23,357 nucleotides of DNA from an uncultured Eudoraea sp. (GCA_905479615.1 CAJQNH010000136.1:1-23357), one strand, 5' to 3'; positions 7,410 to 15,912 are shown, counted from the stretch's first letter. The notes: generated by a model from the letters alone, not told the origin. Program-made: numbers and translations.

Positions 7410-9278
7410 CTATCTTCCCATATACACCAGCAAGACGCTTATATCACTTGGAGATACCCCGCTTATTCTGGAAGCCTGGGAAATTGTAGCAGGCTGAATA
7501 TTTTTGAGTTTTTCCCTTGCCTCAAAAGAAAGGGATTTTAACTTACTATAGTCAAAGTTTTCCGGAATTTTAATGTTTTCCAACCGTTGAAGCTTGTCTG
7601 CATTATTCTTTTCCTTAGCTATATATCCTGCATATTTTACCTGGATCTCAGCCTGCTCCAATACCTCTCTATTTAAATCATTATTATTAACATAACTTGA
7701 AACCTTTTCCAGTTGTAACATATGAGACATAGTAACTCCAGGTCTGGTAAATACTTTAAACATTTTATCAGATTGTTTCACCGGCGCCGATGAAACACCC
7801 TCCAAAATTGGATTAATTTGTGCCGGGTTAAAGCTGGTGTTTTTGAAAAAGTTAATAAAATCATTAGACTTTTTTTCCTTTTCTCTCATTGCTATAAGAC
7901 GATCTTCCTTTGCAAGCCCTATTTCATGACTTTTTGGGGTAAGCCTAAGATCCGCATTATCCTGCCGTAAAAGGGTTCGATATTCGGCCCTTGAAGTAAA
8001 CATCCTGTATGGCTCTTCCGTACCTTTAGTTATCAGGTCATCTATTAATACCCCAATATAAGCCTCATCTCTTTTTAAAATAAACGGCTCATTTTCATTT
8101 ATTTTCAAATGCGCATTTATTCCGGCCATTATTCCCTGAGATGCAGCTTCTTCATATCCTGTTGTGCCATTAATCTGTCCTGCAAAATAAAGGTTTTGCA
8201 CTAATTTAGTCTCCAGGGTATGTTTTAATTGAGTAGGTGGAAAATAATCATACTCAATGGCATATCCTGGTCTGAAGAATTTTACGCCTTCAAAACCAAC
8301 CACAGATTTTAATGCCTTGTACTGTATATCTTCCGGTAAAGAAGTAGAAAAACCATTCACATAGACTTCCACGGTGTGCCAACCCTCAGGTTCAACAAAA
8401 ATCTGATGGCTGTCTTTATCAGCAAATCGATTTATTTTATCCTCAATAGATGGACAATACCTTGGGCCAATACTTTTAATTCTGCCATTAAACATAGGCG
8501 ATCTGTCAAAACCTTCCTTTAATAATTCATGTACCATCGCATTGGTATGGGTCATATGACAATCACGCTGCTCCTTTAGTGTAAAAGAGTCTAAAAATGA
8601 GAATTTCTCTGGATTTGAATCTCCCGGCTGTAGAATCATTTTAGAATAATCTAAAGATCTTCCATCTACCCTGGGTGGGGTACCTGTTTTCATGCGACCA
8701 CTTTCAAATCCAAAATCTGTTAATTGCTCAGTTATTCCGGTTGCCGACTTTTCACCAGCTCTACCCCCTCCGAATTGCTTATCCCCAATATGTATAAGCC
8801 CATTTAAAAATGTACCATTCGTAAGAACTACAGCCTTAGATTTTATATCCACACCCAATGAAGTTCTAACCCCTATTACCTTATCACCTTCTACCAGCAA
8901 ACCATTAACCATTTCCTGATAAAAATCTACTAATGGTGTATTCTCCAAAGCTAGTCTCCATTCCTCCGCAAAACGCATCCTGTCATTTTGCGCTCTTGGA
9001 CTCCACATTGCCGGACCTTTAGATTTATTCAGCATCTTAAATTGAATAGCCGATTTGTCCGTAATAATTCCGCTATATCCGCCCAGGGCATCAATTTCTC
9101 TAACAATTTGACCCTTCGCTATTCCTCCCATAGCAGGATTACACGACATTTGTCCAATCGTCTGCAAATTCATTGTAACCAACAATGTTTTTGAACCCAT
9201 ATTGGCTGCCGCCGCCGCCGCTTCAGCTCCAGCATGACCTCCTCCGACAACGATTACATCATATCTCTTTTCAAACAT
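7410..9278 (-). CDS. mnmG: tRNA uridine-5-carboxymethylaminomethyl(34) synthesis enzyme MnmG
   Basis: The 622-residue protein (also called GidA) is full length. With MnmE it installs the 5-carboxymethylaminomethyl group on wobble U34 of certain tRNAs, using FAD, NADH and a methylene-tetrahydrofolate carbon. The FAD dinucleotide-binding motif is VGGGHAGAEAA (11-21). The conserved Cys lies in MSCNPAMGGIAKG (Cys 46), and GTPPRVDGR and GQINGTTGYEEAA are MnmG signatures. The helical C-terminal domain, which contacts MnmE and tRNA, ends in ISGVSPSDISVLLVYMGR. The start lies 8 bases after the ybeY stop, so it is the third gene of the DUF4175-ybeY-mnmG operon. It is bracketed by two identical parS-like sites, one just before its start and one just after its stop. 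Confidence 0.97.
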   Translation of the reverse strand: MFEKRYDVIVVGGGHAGAEAAAAAANMGSKTLLVTMNLQTIGQMSCNPAMGGIAKGQIVREIDALGGYSGIITDKSAIQFKMLNKSKGPAMWSPRAQNDRMRFAEEWRLALENTPLVDFYQEMVNGLLVEGDKVIGVRTSLGVDIKSKAVVLTNGTFLNGLIHIGDKQFGGGRAGEKSATGITEQLTDFGFESGRMKTGTPPRVDGRSLDYSKMILQPGDSNPEKFSFLDSFTLKEQRDCHMTHTNAMVHELLKEGFDRSPMFNGRIKSIGPRYCPSIEDKINRFADKDSHQIFVEPEGWHTVEVYVNGFSTSLPEDIQYKALKSVVGFEGVKFFRPGYAIEYDYFPPTQLKHTLETKLVQNLYFAGQINGTTGYEEAASQGIMAGINAHLKINENEPFILKRDEAYIGVLIDDLITKGTEEPYRMFTSRAEYRTLLRQDNADLRLTPKSHEIGLAKEDRLIAMREKEKKSNDFINFFKNTSFNPAQINPILEGVSSAPVKQSDKMFKVFTRPGVTMSHMLQLEKVSSYVNNNDLNREVLEQAEIQVKYAGYIAKEKNNADKLQRLENIKIPENFDYSKLKSLSFEAREKLKNIQPATISQASRISGVSPSDISVLLVYMGR

Positions 9279-9286
9279 TCTTTTGC

Positions 9287-9706
9287 CTATTGTTCCACGT
9301 GGAACATATTAATTTTTTCGTCCTCCTTAATTCTCATTTCTTTCTTATCCAGTTTGCTTTTGTCCTTATAGCCTAATAAGTGTAACACTCCATGAGCCAT
9401 AACCCGTAGCAATTCATTTTTAAACTCTTCGTTGAATTTTAATGCATTTTCTCTAATCCGATCAATCGAAATATAGACTTCCCCGGATATAACCTTCTTT
9501 GCAGAATAATCGAACGTAATTATATCCGTAAATGAATTATGATTTAAATACTTCTGATTTAATTCATAAAGATAATTGTCTGAACAAAAAATATAACCTA
9601 AGTCCCCTATAATTGCCTTCTCACTTTTTACAATTTCAATAATCCAATTGGTATATTTGTTTGTGTCTTCTAACTCAAAATTTGTCTCATACTGAAAATT
9701 AATCAT
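9287..9706 (-). CDS. ybeY: rRNA maturation RNase YbeY (endoribonuclease)
   Basis: The 139-residue product is a single-domain metalloprotein of the UPF0054 family, which acts in 16S rRNA 3'-end maturation and ribosome quality control. The signature HGVLHLLGYKDKS replaces the usual HGxLHLxGYDH: two zinc-binding His remain and the third His position is Asp, a form I recall in other Bacteroidota YbeY proteins. FTDIITFDY and GEVYISIDRI are further conserved segments. The C-terminal tail is highly charged and ends MFHVEQ, residues that are encoded by a parS-like DNA palindrome. The ATG at 9704-9706 overlaps the end of the DUF4175 gene by 8 bases (ATGATTAA), so translation is probably coupled. mnmG starts 8 bases downstream. 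Confidence 0.94.
   Translation of the reverse strand: MINFQYETNFELEDTNKYTNWIIEIVKSEKAIIGDLGYIFCSDNYLYELNQKYLNHNSFTDIITFDYSAKKVISGEVYISIDRIRENALKFNEEFKNELLRVMAHGVLHLLGYKDKSKLDKKEMRIKEDEKINMFHVEQ
9291..9306. promoter_or_regulatory. parS: parS-like ParB-binding site, copy 1 (inside the 3' end of ybeY)
   Basis: TGTTCCACGTGGAACA is a perfect 16-bp palindrome that matches the chromosomal parS consensus TGTTNCACGTGNAACA. It falls within the final codons of ybeY, encoding MFHVEQ just before the TAG stop, and ends 13 bases before the mnmG ATG. An identical copy lies about 1.9 kb away on the other side of mnmG. ParB binding is inferred from the motif; the parA and parB genes are not in this window. 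Confidence 0.87.
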
Positions 9707-12700
9707 TGATTCTAAAATAACTCCTTACCTTTTCTTGATAATTTTGCCGCAAAGGTAAGGCTTGTCTGTTCAAAATTTCTATTTCATTTTTATAATTATT
9801 AAGAATCTCAGGCCTGGTTAACACCGGATTTTGAAATTGTTTGGTATTAGTTATACTCTCTCTTTCCTCTTTTTTGCCTTGTTTGAGTGCTGCATTTTCC
9901 AGTTTTAATAATTGATGTTCAATAAAATTCATTCTGTTCATGGTTCTTTGGGTTATTCCATTCTCCAAAAGATCGTTTTGAAAATCATCCATTTGTTTGA
10001 CGAGTTTTTGAGCAAGCCCTTTATCACCCGCATTTATCATGTCCTGTAATTGCTGTTCCAGCTGTTGTTTTAAATATTCCTGCTCTTTATAGATTTCATA
10101 AATTTCCTTCATATCTTCTTCACTTATGCCTCCTTCACCTCCCGCTCCATTTTCACCATTATTTCCTCTATTTCCCTTGCCTTCTTTAGTATCCCCGTTT
10201 TTTCCATTTTCTCCTTCTTCATCATTGCCCTTGTTGCCTTGAGCCCCTTCACCTTCCTTTTGGCCCGGCTTTTGGCCCTCACCTTGTTCGCCTTCGCCTC
10301 CTTCTTTTCCACTTTCACCCATTTGACCCATTTTATCCTTAAGTTCACCCTGTCCCTTGATTATGTCCGGTAACTGAAACCCATCATTGGGATTTCCTGA
10401 TCCAGCTCCCGGCTTCATGCTTTCCTGCATATTATCAAGAAGGTTTGCTAAAAAATCAGCTAAGCTGTTTGATGCGCTCAAAACATATTGCTCATAAGCT
10501 GCGCCTTGATATATCCTGTTATCTGCAATACTCTCGAGTGACTTATCTATATTATAATATACTTCCGTTATTTGTTCATTTACAAACTCGGACAGTTCGG
10601 CCCTTCTTAAGGACAAGGCAAACAGACTATCATCTATATGTTCAAACAAATTTCGCAGTTCCTTTTGTTTCCTGACGCTACCAGAATAATTTGTCATTTC
10701 AAAGTCCAGGCTTTCCAACTGATCAAATAACTTCTCCTGTTTAAAAGAAAAAGTAACTAAATTATCCAAAATCTGTCTTAACATCTCAGCGTCCTCCGTA
10801 ATAGTTGACTCGCCACTCGCGGAGCCTGAAGCGCTGAGCTCATCACTCATTTCCCGCATCTTTTGAGATGCGGACTTCTGTTTTTGTTTTACTTTAGTCA
10901 CAGATTTTTCCTGATTACTGTCATTGGCAGATTGTTCTTCTCCTTTCTGTTTGTTAAGCTCCTCCAAAGCATCTCCCTGATCATCCCTAATTCCCTCTTC
11001 TTTACTTTTATCTATTTTAAGGTCAAGTGGTTTTTTAAGATCTTTATTGTCATTCTTAAGCTCCTCAAGCTCTTTTGCGAGTTTTTCGAATAGACTATTC
11101 GTCTTTTCCTGCAAATCAGGAGATGACTTATCAATTTCTGTTTCGGATAGTTTTTCCTGTTTATCGGCCAATTTCTCCAAATCCTTAGCCAATTGCGCTG
11201 CCTTTTCCGTTACATAGTATCGCTTTGTTAATTCTAGTAACTGTTCTAAATTTCTCTTGCTATTTTGTTGAGATTTACCCAGTTCCTCCAGTCTTTTTGA
11301 TAATTCCTCCTTATCTATCTTGTCCGCGACCTTATTGAGTTCTTCCAGTAGTTTTGCGTTCTTCTTTGCTTCAATTTCCTGACGTTCAAGTCGCTCCCTG
11401 AGCATCTCACTGAGCTTATCCTCCTTATCAGAAGATTTAAGATTATCTTTTAATTGTTTACTGAACTTTTGCATTAGCTGTTCCTGTTCCTGTTGCTTTT
11501 TCAGGAAATTCTTTACTTGCATCTGATCATTAAAATTAAGGCTGTTCTTTTCTTTCTGTTCCCGATTCAATTCCTTTAACGACTCCTCTTGTGTTTTAAA
11601 CTTCTCCAAGGTATCATCCATGTTCTTTATAAGTGCCTGTTGTACTTCTAACTCTTTGTTATTCAACTCATTATCATCATATATAGTTGTCCTGAACAAT
11701 TGGGATTTGGAAACCTTTCCATTGTGAATTGCATCATTGTCTACTGCTTCAAAATAGTAAGTATAAGTCATCCCTTCTTCCAGATTTAATCCTGTAGGAA
11801 AAGTGTAATAAAACTGATCATAATTAGCATTCGGAGTCCCCAAACTAAGGATTTGTTTGTCTTCTTTATTATTGTCTGCATAGCAAATTAACTTTATTGC
11901 GCTAACCTCATAATCGTCTGAGGCTTCTCCAATGAAATAGGCCATATTTGGATTTAAGGAATCCGTAACCTTTTTAGCGGAAATTGAAGGAAAAGCATCC
12001 TTAATTACGCGAAACTGATAATCAAGTTTTTCATAGTTCTCCACGTTCTTATTTGAAGCAGCCAAATTGTAATAAAACTCATTATAAATCTTCCTGCTAA
12101 ATGAAAATATATTCTGCTTATTATTTAATGCAATAGTAGTGTCTTTGGTCTTTAAAACAATTTCATCTGTATTGAGCCCTTCAAGCCTCCAGCTTACTTT
12201 AGTTCCTTCAGGGAAAGTTGCGTTTCCGGTTCCTTTAAGAATATCTGAGGGTCTTTTAGTATATGCCGGGTAATCTAAGGTAATCTGGAAGAATTGTATC
12301 GATGGTGTTTTCAAAGATTTTAATTCATAAATCCTTGAGTCCACCTCATTAGCCTTAAAAAAGAATTCCGTCGTAATTAAAGGAGCGCTAAAAGTATATT
12401 CATAGAAATCCTCAACCTTTTGAAGCAAAATCTCTTTGCCGTTCACAACTATATACACCTCTGTTGGCTTGACTTTCCCTTCAGTTGCAACCTGAACTGT
12501 AAAGCTGCTGTCTTCCAAAACTTTTAAATCCCCCGATAATAGTCTGAAGACAAAAGGGGCAGGTGGTTCATAAGCCGTATCATAATTTATAACCCGTTCA
12601 TAAGAGCCAAAAAATGAATTAAAATTTCCTGAAACCCATAGCACAGCTAAGGACAAAACCGGAATTGTTACATATTTTAGATATTTAAAACTATCGTTAA

Positions 12701-13136
12701 GGTTTATAGCTCTGGTAAAAGGTACCATTGTTAAATTGTCGGAACGCTGTTGGATACTTGCCAGCAATAGTTCAGACCTGTCATTGTCCTCAGCCAAATC
12801 AAGCAGATTGTATAATTTATCCCCGATTTCCCCAAAGTGTTTGCCAATTAATAATGAAGCCTCTCTATTACTTATTCCTTTTTTAAGTTTTAATAGATAG
12901 AAAATGGGAATTGCTATATAATGATACAGTAAGAATGCCTCAACTACCAAAAACAGCAACAACAAAATAAAGCGACCTTCTGAATTAAGCCAGAAAAAGT
13001 ATTCTATTCCAAGTATTAACATAAAATATAGCACACCAAAAGCTAAAAAAAGCAACCCTCCTTTTATTAACATTTTCGTATAATACTTGCGACTAAACCT
13101 ATTCAGTTTGTCTAATATGTTATTATAACTGCTCAA
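9699..13136 (-). CDS. DUF4175 family large membrane-anchored coiled-coil protein
   Basis: A 1145-residue protein of unknown function with the layout of the Bacteroidota DUF4175 family. Two N-terminal membrane helices (about 24-50 and 56-83) and a third at about 153-170 are followed by a probably periplasmic beta-rich region (about 190-480). Next come a long Lys/Glu/Gln coiled coil (about 490-720), a helical segment (about 750-905), a Gly/Glu/Asn/Lys low-complexity stretch (about 925-1003), and a final helical part with Q-rich EQQLQDMINAGDKG. The frame opens at TTG (13134-13136) with an in-frame stop upstream and no ATG until codon 22. The N-terminal segment SYNNILDKLNRFSRKYYT looks like conserved family sequence, so I keep the TTG. 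A near-consensus -7 (TATCTTGG, 13155-13162) precedes it. The end overlaps ybeY by 8 bases. Confidence 0.85.
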   Translation of the reverse strand: MSSYNNILDKLNRFSRKYYTKMLIKGGLLFLAFGVLYFMLILGIEYFFWLNSEGRFILLLLFLVVEAFLLYHYIAIPIFYLLKLKKGISNREASLLIGKHFGEIGDKLYNLLDLAEDNDRSELLLASIQQRSDNLTMVPFTRAINLNDSFKYLKYVTIPVLSLAVLWVSGNFNSFFGSYERVINYDTAYEPPAPFVFRLLSGDLKVLEDSSFTVQVATEGKVKPTEVYIVVNGKEILLQKVEDFYEYTFSAPLITTEFFFKANEVDSRIYELKSLKTPSIQFFQITLDYPAYTKRPSDILKGTGNATFPEGTKVSWRLEGLNTDEIVLKTKDTTIALNNKQNIFSFSRKIYNEFYYNLAASNKNVENYEKLDYQFRVIKDAFPSISAKKVTDSLNPNMAYFIGEASDDYEVSAIKLICYADNNKEDKQILSLGTPNANYDQFYYTFPTGLNLEEGMTYTYYFEAVDNDAIHNGKVSKSQLFRTTIYDDNELNNKELEVQQALIKNMDDTLEKFKTQEESLKELNREQKEKNSLNFNDQMQVKNFLKKQQEQEQLMQKFSKQLKDNLKSSDKEDKLSEMLRERLERQEIEAKKNAKLLEELNKVADKIDKEELSKRLEELGKSQQNSKRNLEQLLELTKRYYVTEKAAQLAKDLEKLADKQEKLSETEIDKSSPDLQEKTNSLFEKLAKELEELKNDNKDLKKPLDLKIDKSKEEGIRDDQGDALEELNKQKGEEQSANDSNQEKSVTKVKQKQKSASQKMREMSDELSASGSASGESTITEDAEMLRQILDNLVTFSFKQEKLFDQLESLDFEMTNYSGSVRKQKELRNLFEHIDDSLFALSLRRAELSEFVNEQITEVYYNIDKSLESIADNRIYQGAAYEQYVLSASNSLADFLANLLDNMQESMKPGAGSGNPNDGFQLPDIIKGQGELKDKMGQMGESGKEGGEGEQGEGQKPGQKEGEGAQGNKGNDEEGENGKNGDTKEGKGNRGNNGENGAGGEGGISEEDMKEIYEIYKEQEYLKQQLEQQLQDMINAGDKGLAQKLVKQMDDFQNDLLENGITQRTMNRMNFIEHQLLKLENAALKQGKKEERESITNTKQFQNPVLTRPEILNNYKNEIEILNRQALPLRQNYQEKVRSYFRIND

Positions 13137-13140
13137 ATTC

Positions 13141-13157
13141 TGGTATATTTAATACCA
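13141..13157. repeat. Small inverted repeat in the DUF4175 / alkB divergent promoter region
   Basis: TGGTAT (13141-13146) and ATACCA (13152-13157) form a perfect 6-bp dyad around a 5-base centre. It lies four bases from the DUF4175 TTG start and overlaps the candidate DUF4175 -7 region. It could be a repressor-type operator or chance. Confidence 0.3.
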
Positions 13158-13174
13158 AGATACCTGTTAAACTA

Positions 13175-13182
13175 TATTTTTG
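13175..13182 (+). promoter_or_regulatory. Bacteroidota -7 promoter element of the AlkB-like gene
   Basis: TATTTTTG is an exact TAnnTTTG match, 27 bases upstream of the ATG at 13210. No TTG is found at the normal -33 distance; a CTG is at 13164-13166, too close. The leader would be about 20 bases, like other promoters in this window. Confidence 0.45.
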
Positions 13183-13209
13183 CCTCAAATATTTGTTAAA
13201 AAGTAGTGA

Positions 13210-14259
13210 ATGAAAGATTTAAAGTACCTCGCGGCATTTACTATCCCAATTTCCGCCTTTATTGGAATTTACTTTAAGGGATATTGGAGTTTTATCACAC
13301 CGGTATACGCATTTTTGTTGATCCCGGCTTTAGAGTTACTGCTTCCCGTAAATACCACAAACTTTGAAGGAAAAGAAAGAGAAGACAGGCTAAAAAACAT
13401 GCTTTTTGACTGGTTACTTTATTTAAATATTCCGTTAGTTTTTGGGCTGTTTTACTTTTCACTACATGAACTTGCCACCAGTTCTTACGAAACCTATGAA
13501 TTAACAGGGATTATTATATCCCTGGGAATTGTTTTGGGAACCAACGGCATTAATGTAGCGCATGAACTAGGTCACCGTGCAAAAAGTTATGAGCGTATTT
13601 TGGGCAAGCTATTACTTCTTCCCTCTTTATATATGCATTTCTACATTGAACATAACTATGGGCATCATGTTCACGCCGCTACAAAGGAAGATCCTGCAAC
13701 AGCAAAATATAACCAATCGGTATATTCCTTTTGGGTGACCTCTGTAACCCGGCAATACATAAATGCCTGGGTACTTCAGAGAAAATTGCTGCGCTCTGAG
13801 AATAGGGGGGTCTTCTCCTTATATAATGATATGCTATGGTATACCTTAATACAGTTTATACACTTAAGCTTTATCTACTACTTTTTTGGTGCTTCCGTTT
13901 TACTATATGCACTCTTAGCGGCTTTAGTTGGCTTTTTACTTCTTGAAACCGTTAATTATATCGAACACTATGGCTTAATTAGAAAAAAACTTCCCTCAGG
14001 ACGTTATGAGCGAGTCCGCGAAGTTCATTCCTGGAACAGTAATCATGTAATGGGCCGCATCATTTTATATGAATTGACGAGACATAGCGACCACCATTTT
14101 AAATCATCTAAAAAATACCAGATATTGGATTATCATGATAGTTCACCCCAGATGCCCTTTGGCTACCCAACTTCAATGGTTTTGTCGTTTCTGCCTCCAC
14201 TATGGTTTAAAATAATGAATCCACGAATACCTGATGAAATGAAAACGTCAGGTTTATAA
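13210..14259 (+). CDS. AlkB-type membrane diiron hydroxylase (alkane 1-monooxygenase family)
   Basis: A 349-residue polytopic membrane protein. All histidine boxes of the AlkB group of the fatty acid desaturase/hydroxylase superfamily are present: HELGH (118-122), EHNYGHH (147-153) and RHSDHH (291-296), plus the AlkB signature NYIEHYGL (249-256). These His residues bind the diiron centre. Hydrophobic helices lie at about 5-24, 30-48, 66-87, 98-115, 205-248 and 318-335. AlkB proteins use rubredoxin-delivered electrons and O2 to hydroxylate terminal methyl groups of alkanes or related chains; no rubredoxin gene is in the window. It is somewhat shorter than the roughly 400-residue Pseudomonas AlkB, so the substrate could be an alkane, a fatty acid or another lipid. 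It is divergent from the DUF4175 operon and followed by gltX after 53 bases. Confidence 0.87.
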   Translation: MKDLKYLAAFTIPISAFIGIYFKGYWSFITPVYAFLLIPALELLLPVNTTNFEGKEREDRLKNMLFDWLLYLNIPLVFGLFYFSLHELATSSYETYELTGIIISLGIVLGTNGINVAHELGHRAKSYERILGKLLLLPSLYMHFYIEHNYGHHVHAATKEDPATAKYNQSVYSFWVTSVTRQYINAWVLQRKLLRSENRGVFSLYNDMLWYTLIQFIHLSFIYYFFGASVLLYALLAALVGFLLLETVNYIEHYGLIRKKLPSGRYERVREVHSWNSNHVMGRIILYELTRHSDHHFKSSKKYQILDYHDSSPQMPFGYPTSMVLSFLPPLWFKIMNPRIPDEMKTSGL

Positions 14260-14286
14260 TTTATTTTATTGTGCTTTTTTAACAAC

Positions 14287-14294
14287 TATCTTTG
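14287..14294 (+). promoter_or_regulatory. Bacteroidota -7 promoter element of gltX
   Basis: TATCTTTG is an exact TAnnTTTG match 19-26 bases upstream of the gltX ATG. A TTG at 14269-14271 is only 15 bases upstream of it, closer than usual for a -33 element. The leader would be about 10-15 bases with no Shine-Dalgarno sequence. Confidence 0.5.
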
Positions 14295-14312
14295 TCGCCT
14301 AACTTTATTTAA

Positions 14313-15836
14313 ATGAGTAAAAAAGTACGTGTTCGGTTTGCGCCAAGTCCAACGGGTCCATTGCATATAGGCGGGGTTAGAACCGCGCTGTATAATTATC
14401 TTTTCGCTAAACAAAACAATGGTGATTTCATTCTCAGAATAGAAGATACGGATCAAAAACGTTATGTTGAAGGCGCAGAAAAATATATTATAGATGCCTT
14501 AAACTGGTGCGGTATTCCTTTTGACGAAGGTCCGGGAAAAGAATCAGGTCATGGCCCATACAGACAAAGCGAACGCAAATTACTTTACAAAAAATACGCT
14601 GATCAACTCATTTCCGGCGGAAAGGCATATTATGCGTTTGACACCCCCGAGAGTCTCGATTTTCATCGGAAGGACCATGAGAGTAAGGGCAAAACCTTCA
14701 TATATAATTGGCATAATCGTCTAAAGCTGGATAATTCGCTTTCTCTTTCACCCGATGAACTTCAAACCAGACTAGCTAAAGAGGAAAAATTTGTTATCCG
14801 TTTTTATAATCCGCAGGATGAAGTCTTGCATTTAAATGACATTATCAGGGGTGCTATACAAATTGATACAAACATATTAGATGATAAAGTATTATTTAAA
14901 AGCGATGGTATGCCCACTTATCATCTGGCTAATATTGTTGACGATCATCTTATGGAGATAAGCCACGTTATCCGCGGCGAAGAATGGTTGCCTTCATTGG
15001 CTCTGCATACACAATTATACGAAGCTTTCGGGTGGGAAGCTCCCAAATTTGCACATCTGCCATTAATCATGAAGCCAGAAGGTAAAGGCAAATTGAGTAA
15101 ACGTGATGGTGAAAAAGGAGGGTTTCCCATATTTCCACTTTCCTGGGGAGATTCCGTAGGATATAAAGAGGCTGGTTACTTTCCAGAATCAGTGCTGAAT
15201 TTTCTCGCTCTTTTGGGATGGAATCCCGGCACAGAACAGGAACTATTTGAATTAAATGAGCTCATTAAAGCCTTCGACCTGAGTCGGGTACACAAATCCG
15301 GTGCACGATTTGATCCTGAAAAAACCAAGTGGTACAATCATCATTACCTTCAAGAACAAGATGATGCAGTTTTACTAAACTCCTTCAAGCCTATACTTGC
15401 CAAAAAACTCAGTCATGAACTAGCGTTTGATCTTAATTTAGCTGAAAATGATGATTACATAAGCAGGGTAATTTCTTTGATAAAGGAACGCGCTTCTTTT
15501 GTGTTGGACTTCTGGGAGCTGGGAGCCTACTTCTTTCACACGCCAAATTCTTATAATGAAAAGGTGGTTAAAAAGCAATGGAAAGAAAATACACCAAACA
15601 TTTTAGATCAAATTGCTTCCCTTTTGGAATCACTAGACGATTTTTCCTCTTCTAAACTTGAAGATGTGATTAAAAAATGGATTGGGGAAGAGGGCTTGAC
15701 ATTTGGACAGGTCATGGCGCCTTTAAGATTAGTCATGGTCGGGGATTTAAAAGGTCCGCATTTATTTGATATCATGGCATTGGTTGGCAAGAAAGAAACT
15801 CTAAAAAGAATAAGAATAGCTTTGGAAAAACTGTAA
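14313..15836 (+). CDS. gltX: Glutamate--tRNA ligase
   Basis: The 507-residue enzyme charges tRNA-Glu with glutamate in the cytoplasm. Class I synthetase signatures are clear: the HIGH-type motif HIGG (18-21) inside APSPTGPLHIGG, the IEDTDQKRY segment, and the KMSKS-type motif KLSKRDG (260-266). The HxxRGEEW-type segment (HVIRGEEWLPS) is also conserved. The C-terminal third is the helical anticodon-binding domain and is complete. The ATG at 14313 starts the conserved N-terminus and follows a -7 element closely. glnS, the glutamine homologue, is encoded about 1.3 kb downstream on the opposite strand, so this GltX is likely discriminating for tRNA-Glu; that last point is inference. Confidence 0.97.
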   Translation: MSKKVRVRFAPSPTGPLHIGGVRTALYNYLFAKQNNGDFILRIEDTDQKRYVEGAEKYIIDALNWCGIPFDEGPGKESGHGPYRQSERKLLYKKYADQLISGGKAYYAFDTPESLDFHRKDHESKGKTFIYNWHNRLKLDNSLSLSPDELQTRLAKEEKFVIRFYNPQDEVLHLNDIIRGAIQIDTNILDDKVLFKSDGMPTYHLANIVDDHLMEISHVIRGEEWLPSLALHTQLYEAFGWEAPKFAHLPLIMKPEGKGKLSKRDGEKGGFPIFPLSWGDSVGYKEAGYFPESVLNFLALLGWNPGTEQELFELNELIKAFDLSRVHKSGARFDPEKTKWYNHHYLQEQDDAVLLNSFKPILAKKLSHELAFDLNLAENDDYISRVISLIKERASFVLDFWELGAYFFHTPNSYNEKVVKKQWKENTPNILDQIASLLESLDDFSSSKLEDVIKKWIGEEGLTFGQVMAPLRLVMVGDLKGPHLFDIMALVGKKETLKRIRIALEKL

Positions 15837-15912
15837 CAAATTGCTAAAATATCCGACATATCCTTTACATCTCACAAATAGTATTCACTAACTAAATTTA
15901 TACACATACACT

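Noticed and set aside
10124..10348. Lys/Glu-rich alternate-frame open frame on the minus strand
   Set aside because: It lies in the repetitive purine-rich segment of the DUF4175 gene and is an out-of-frame shadow of its Gly/Glu/Lys low-complexity region.
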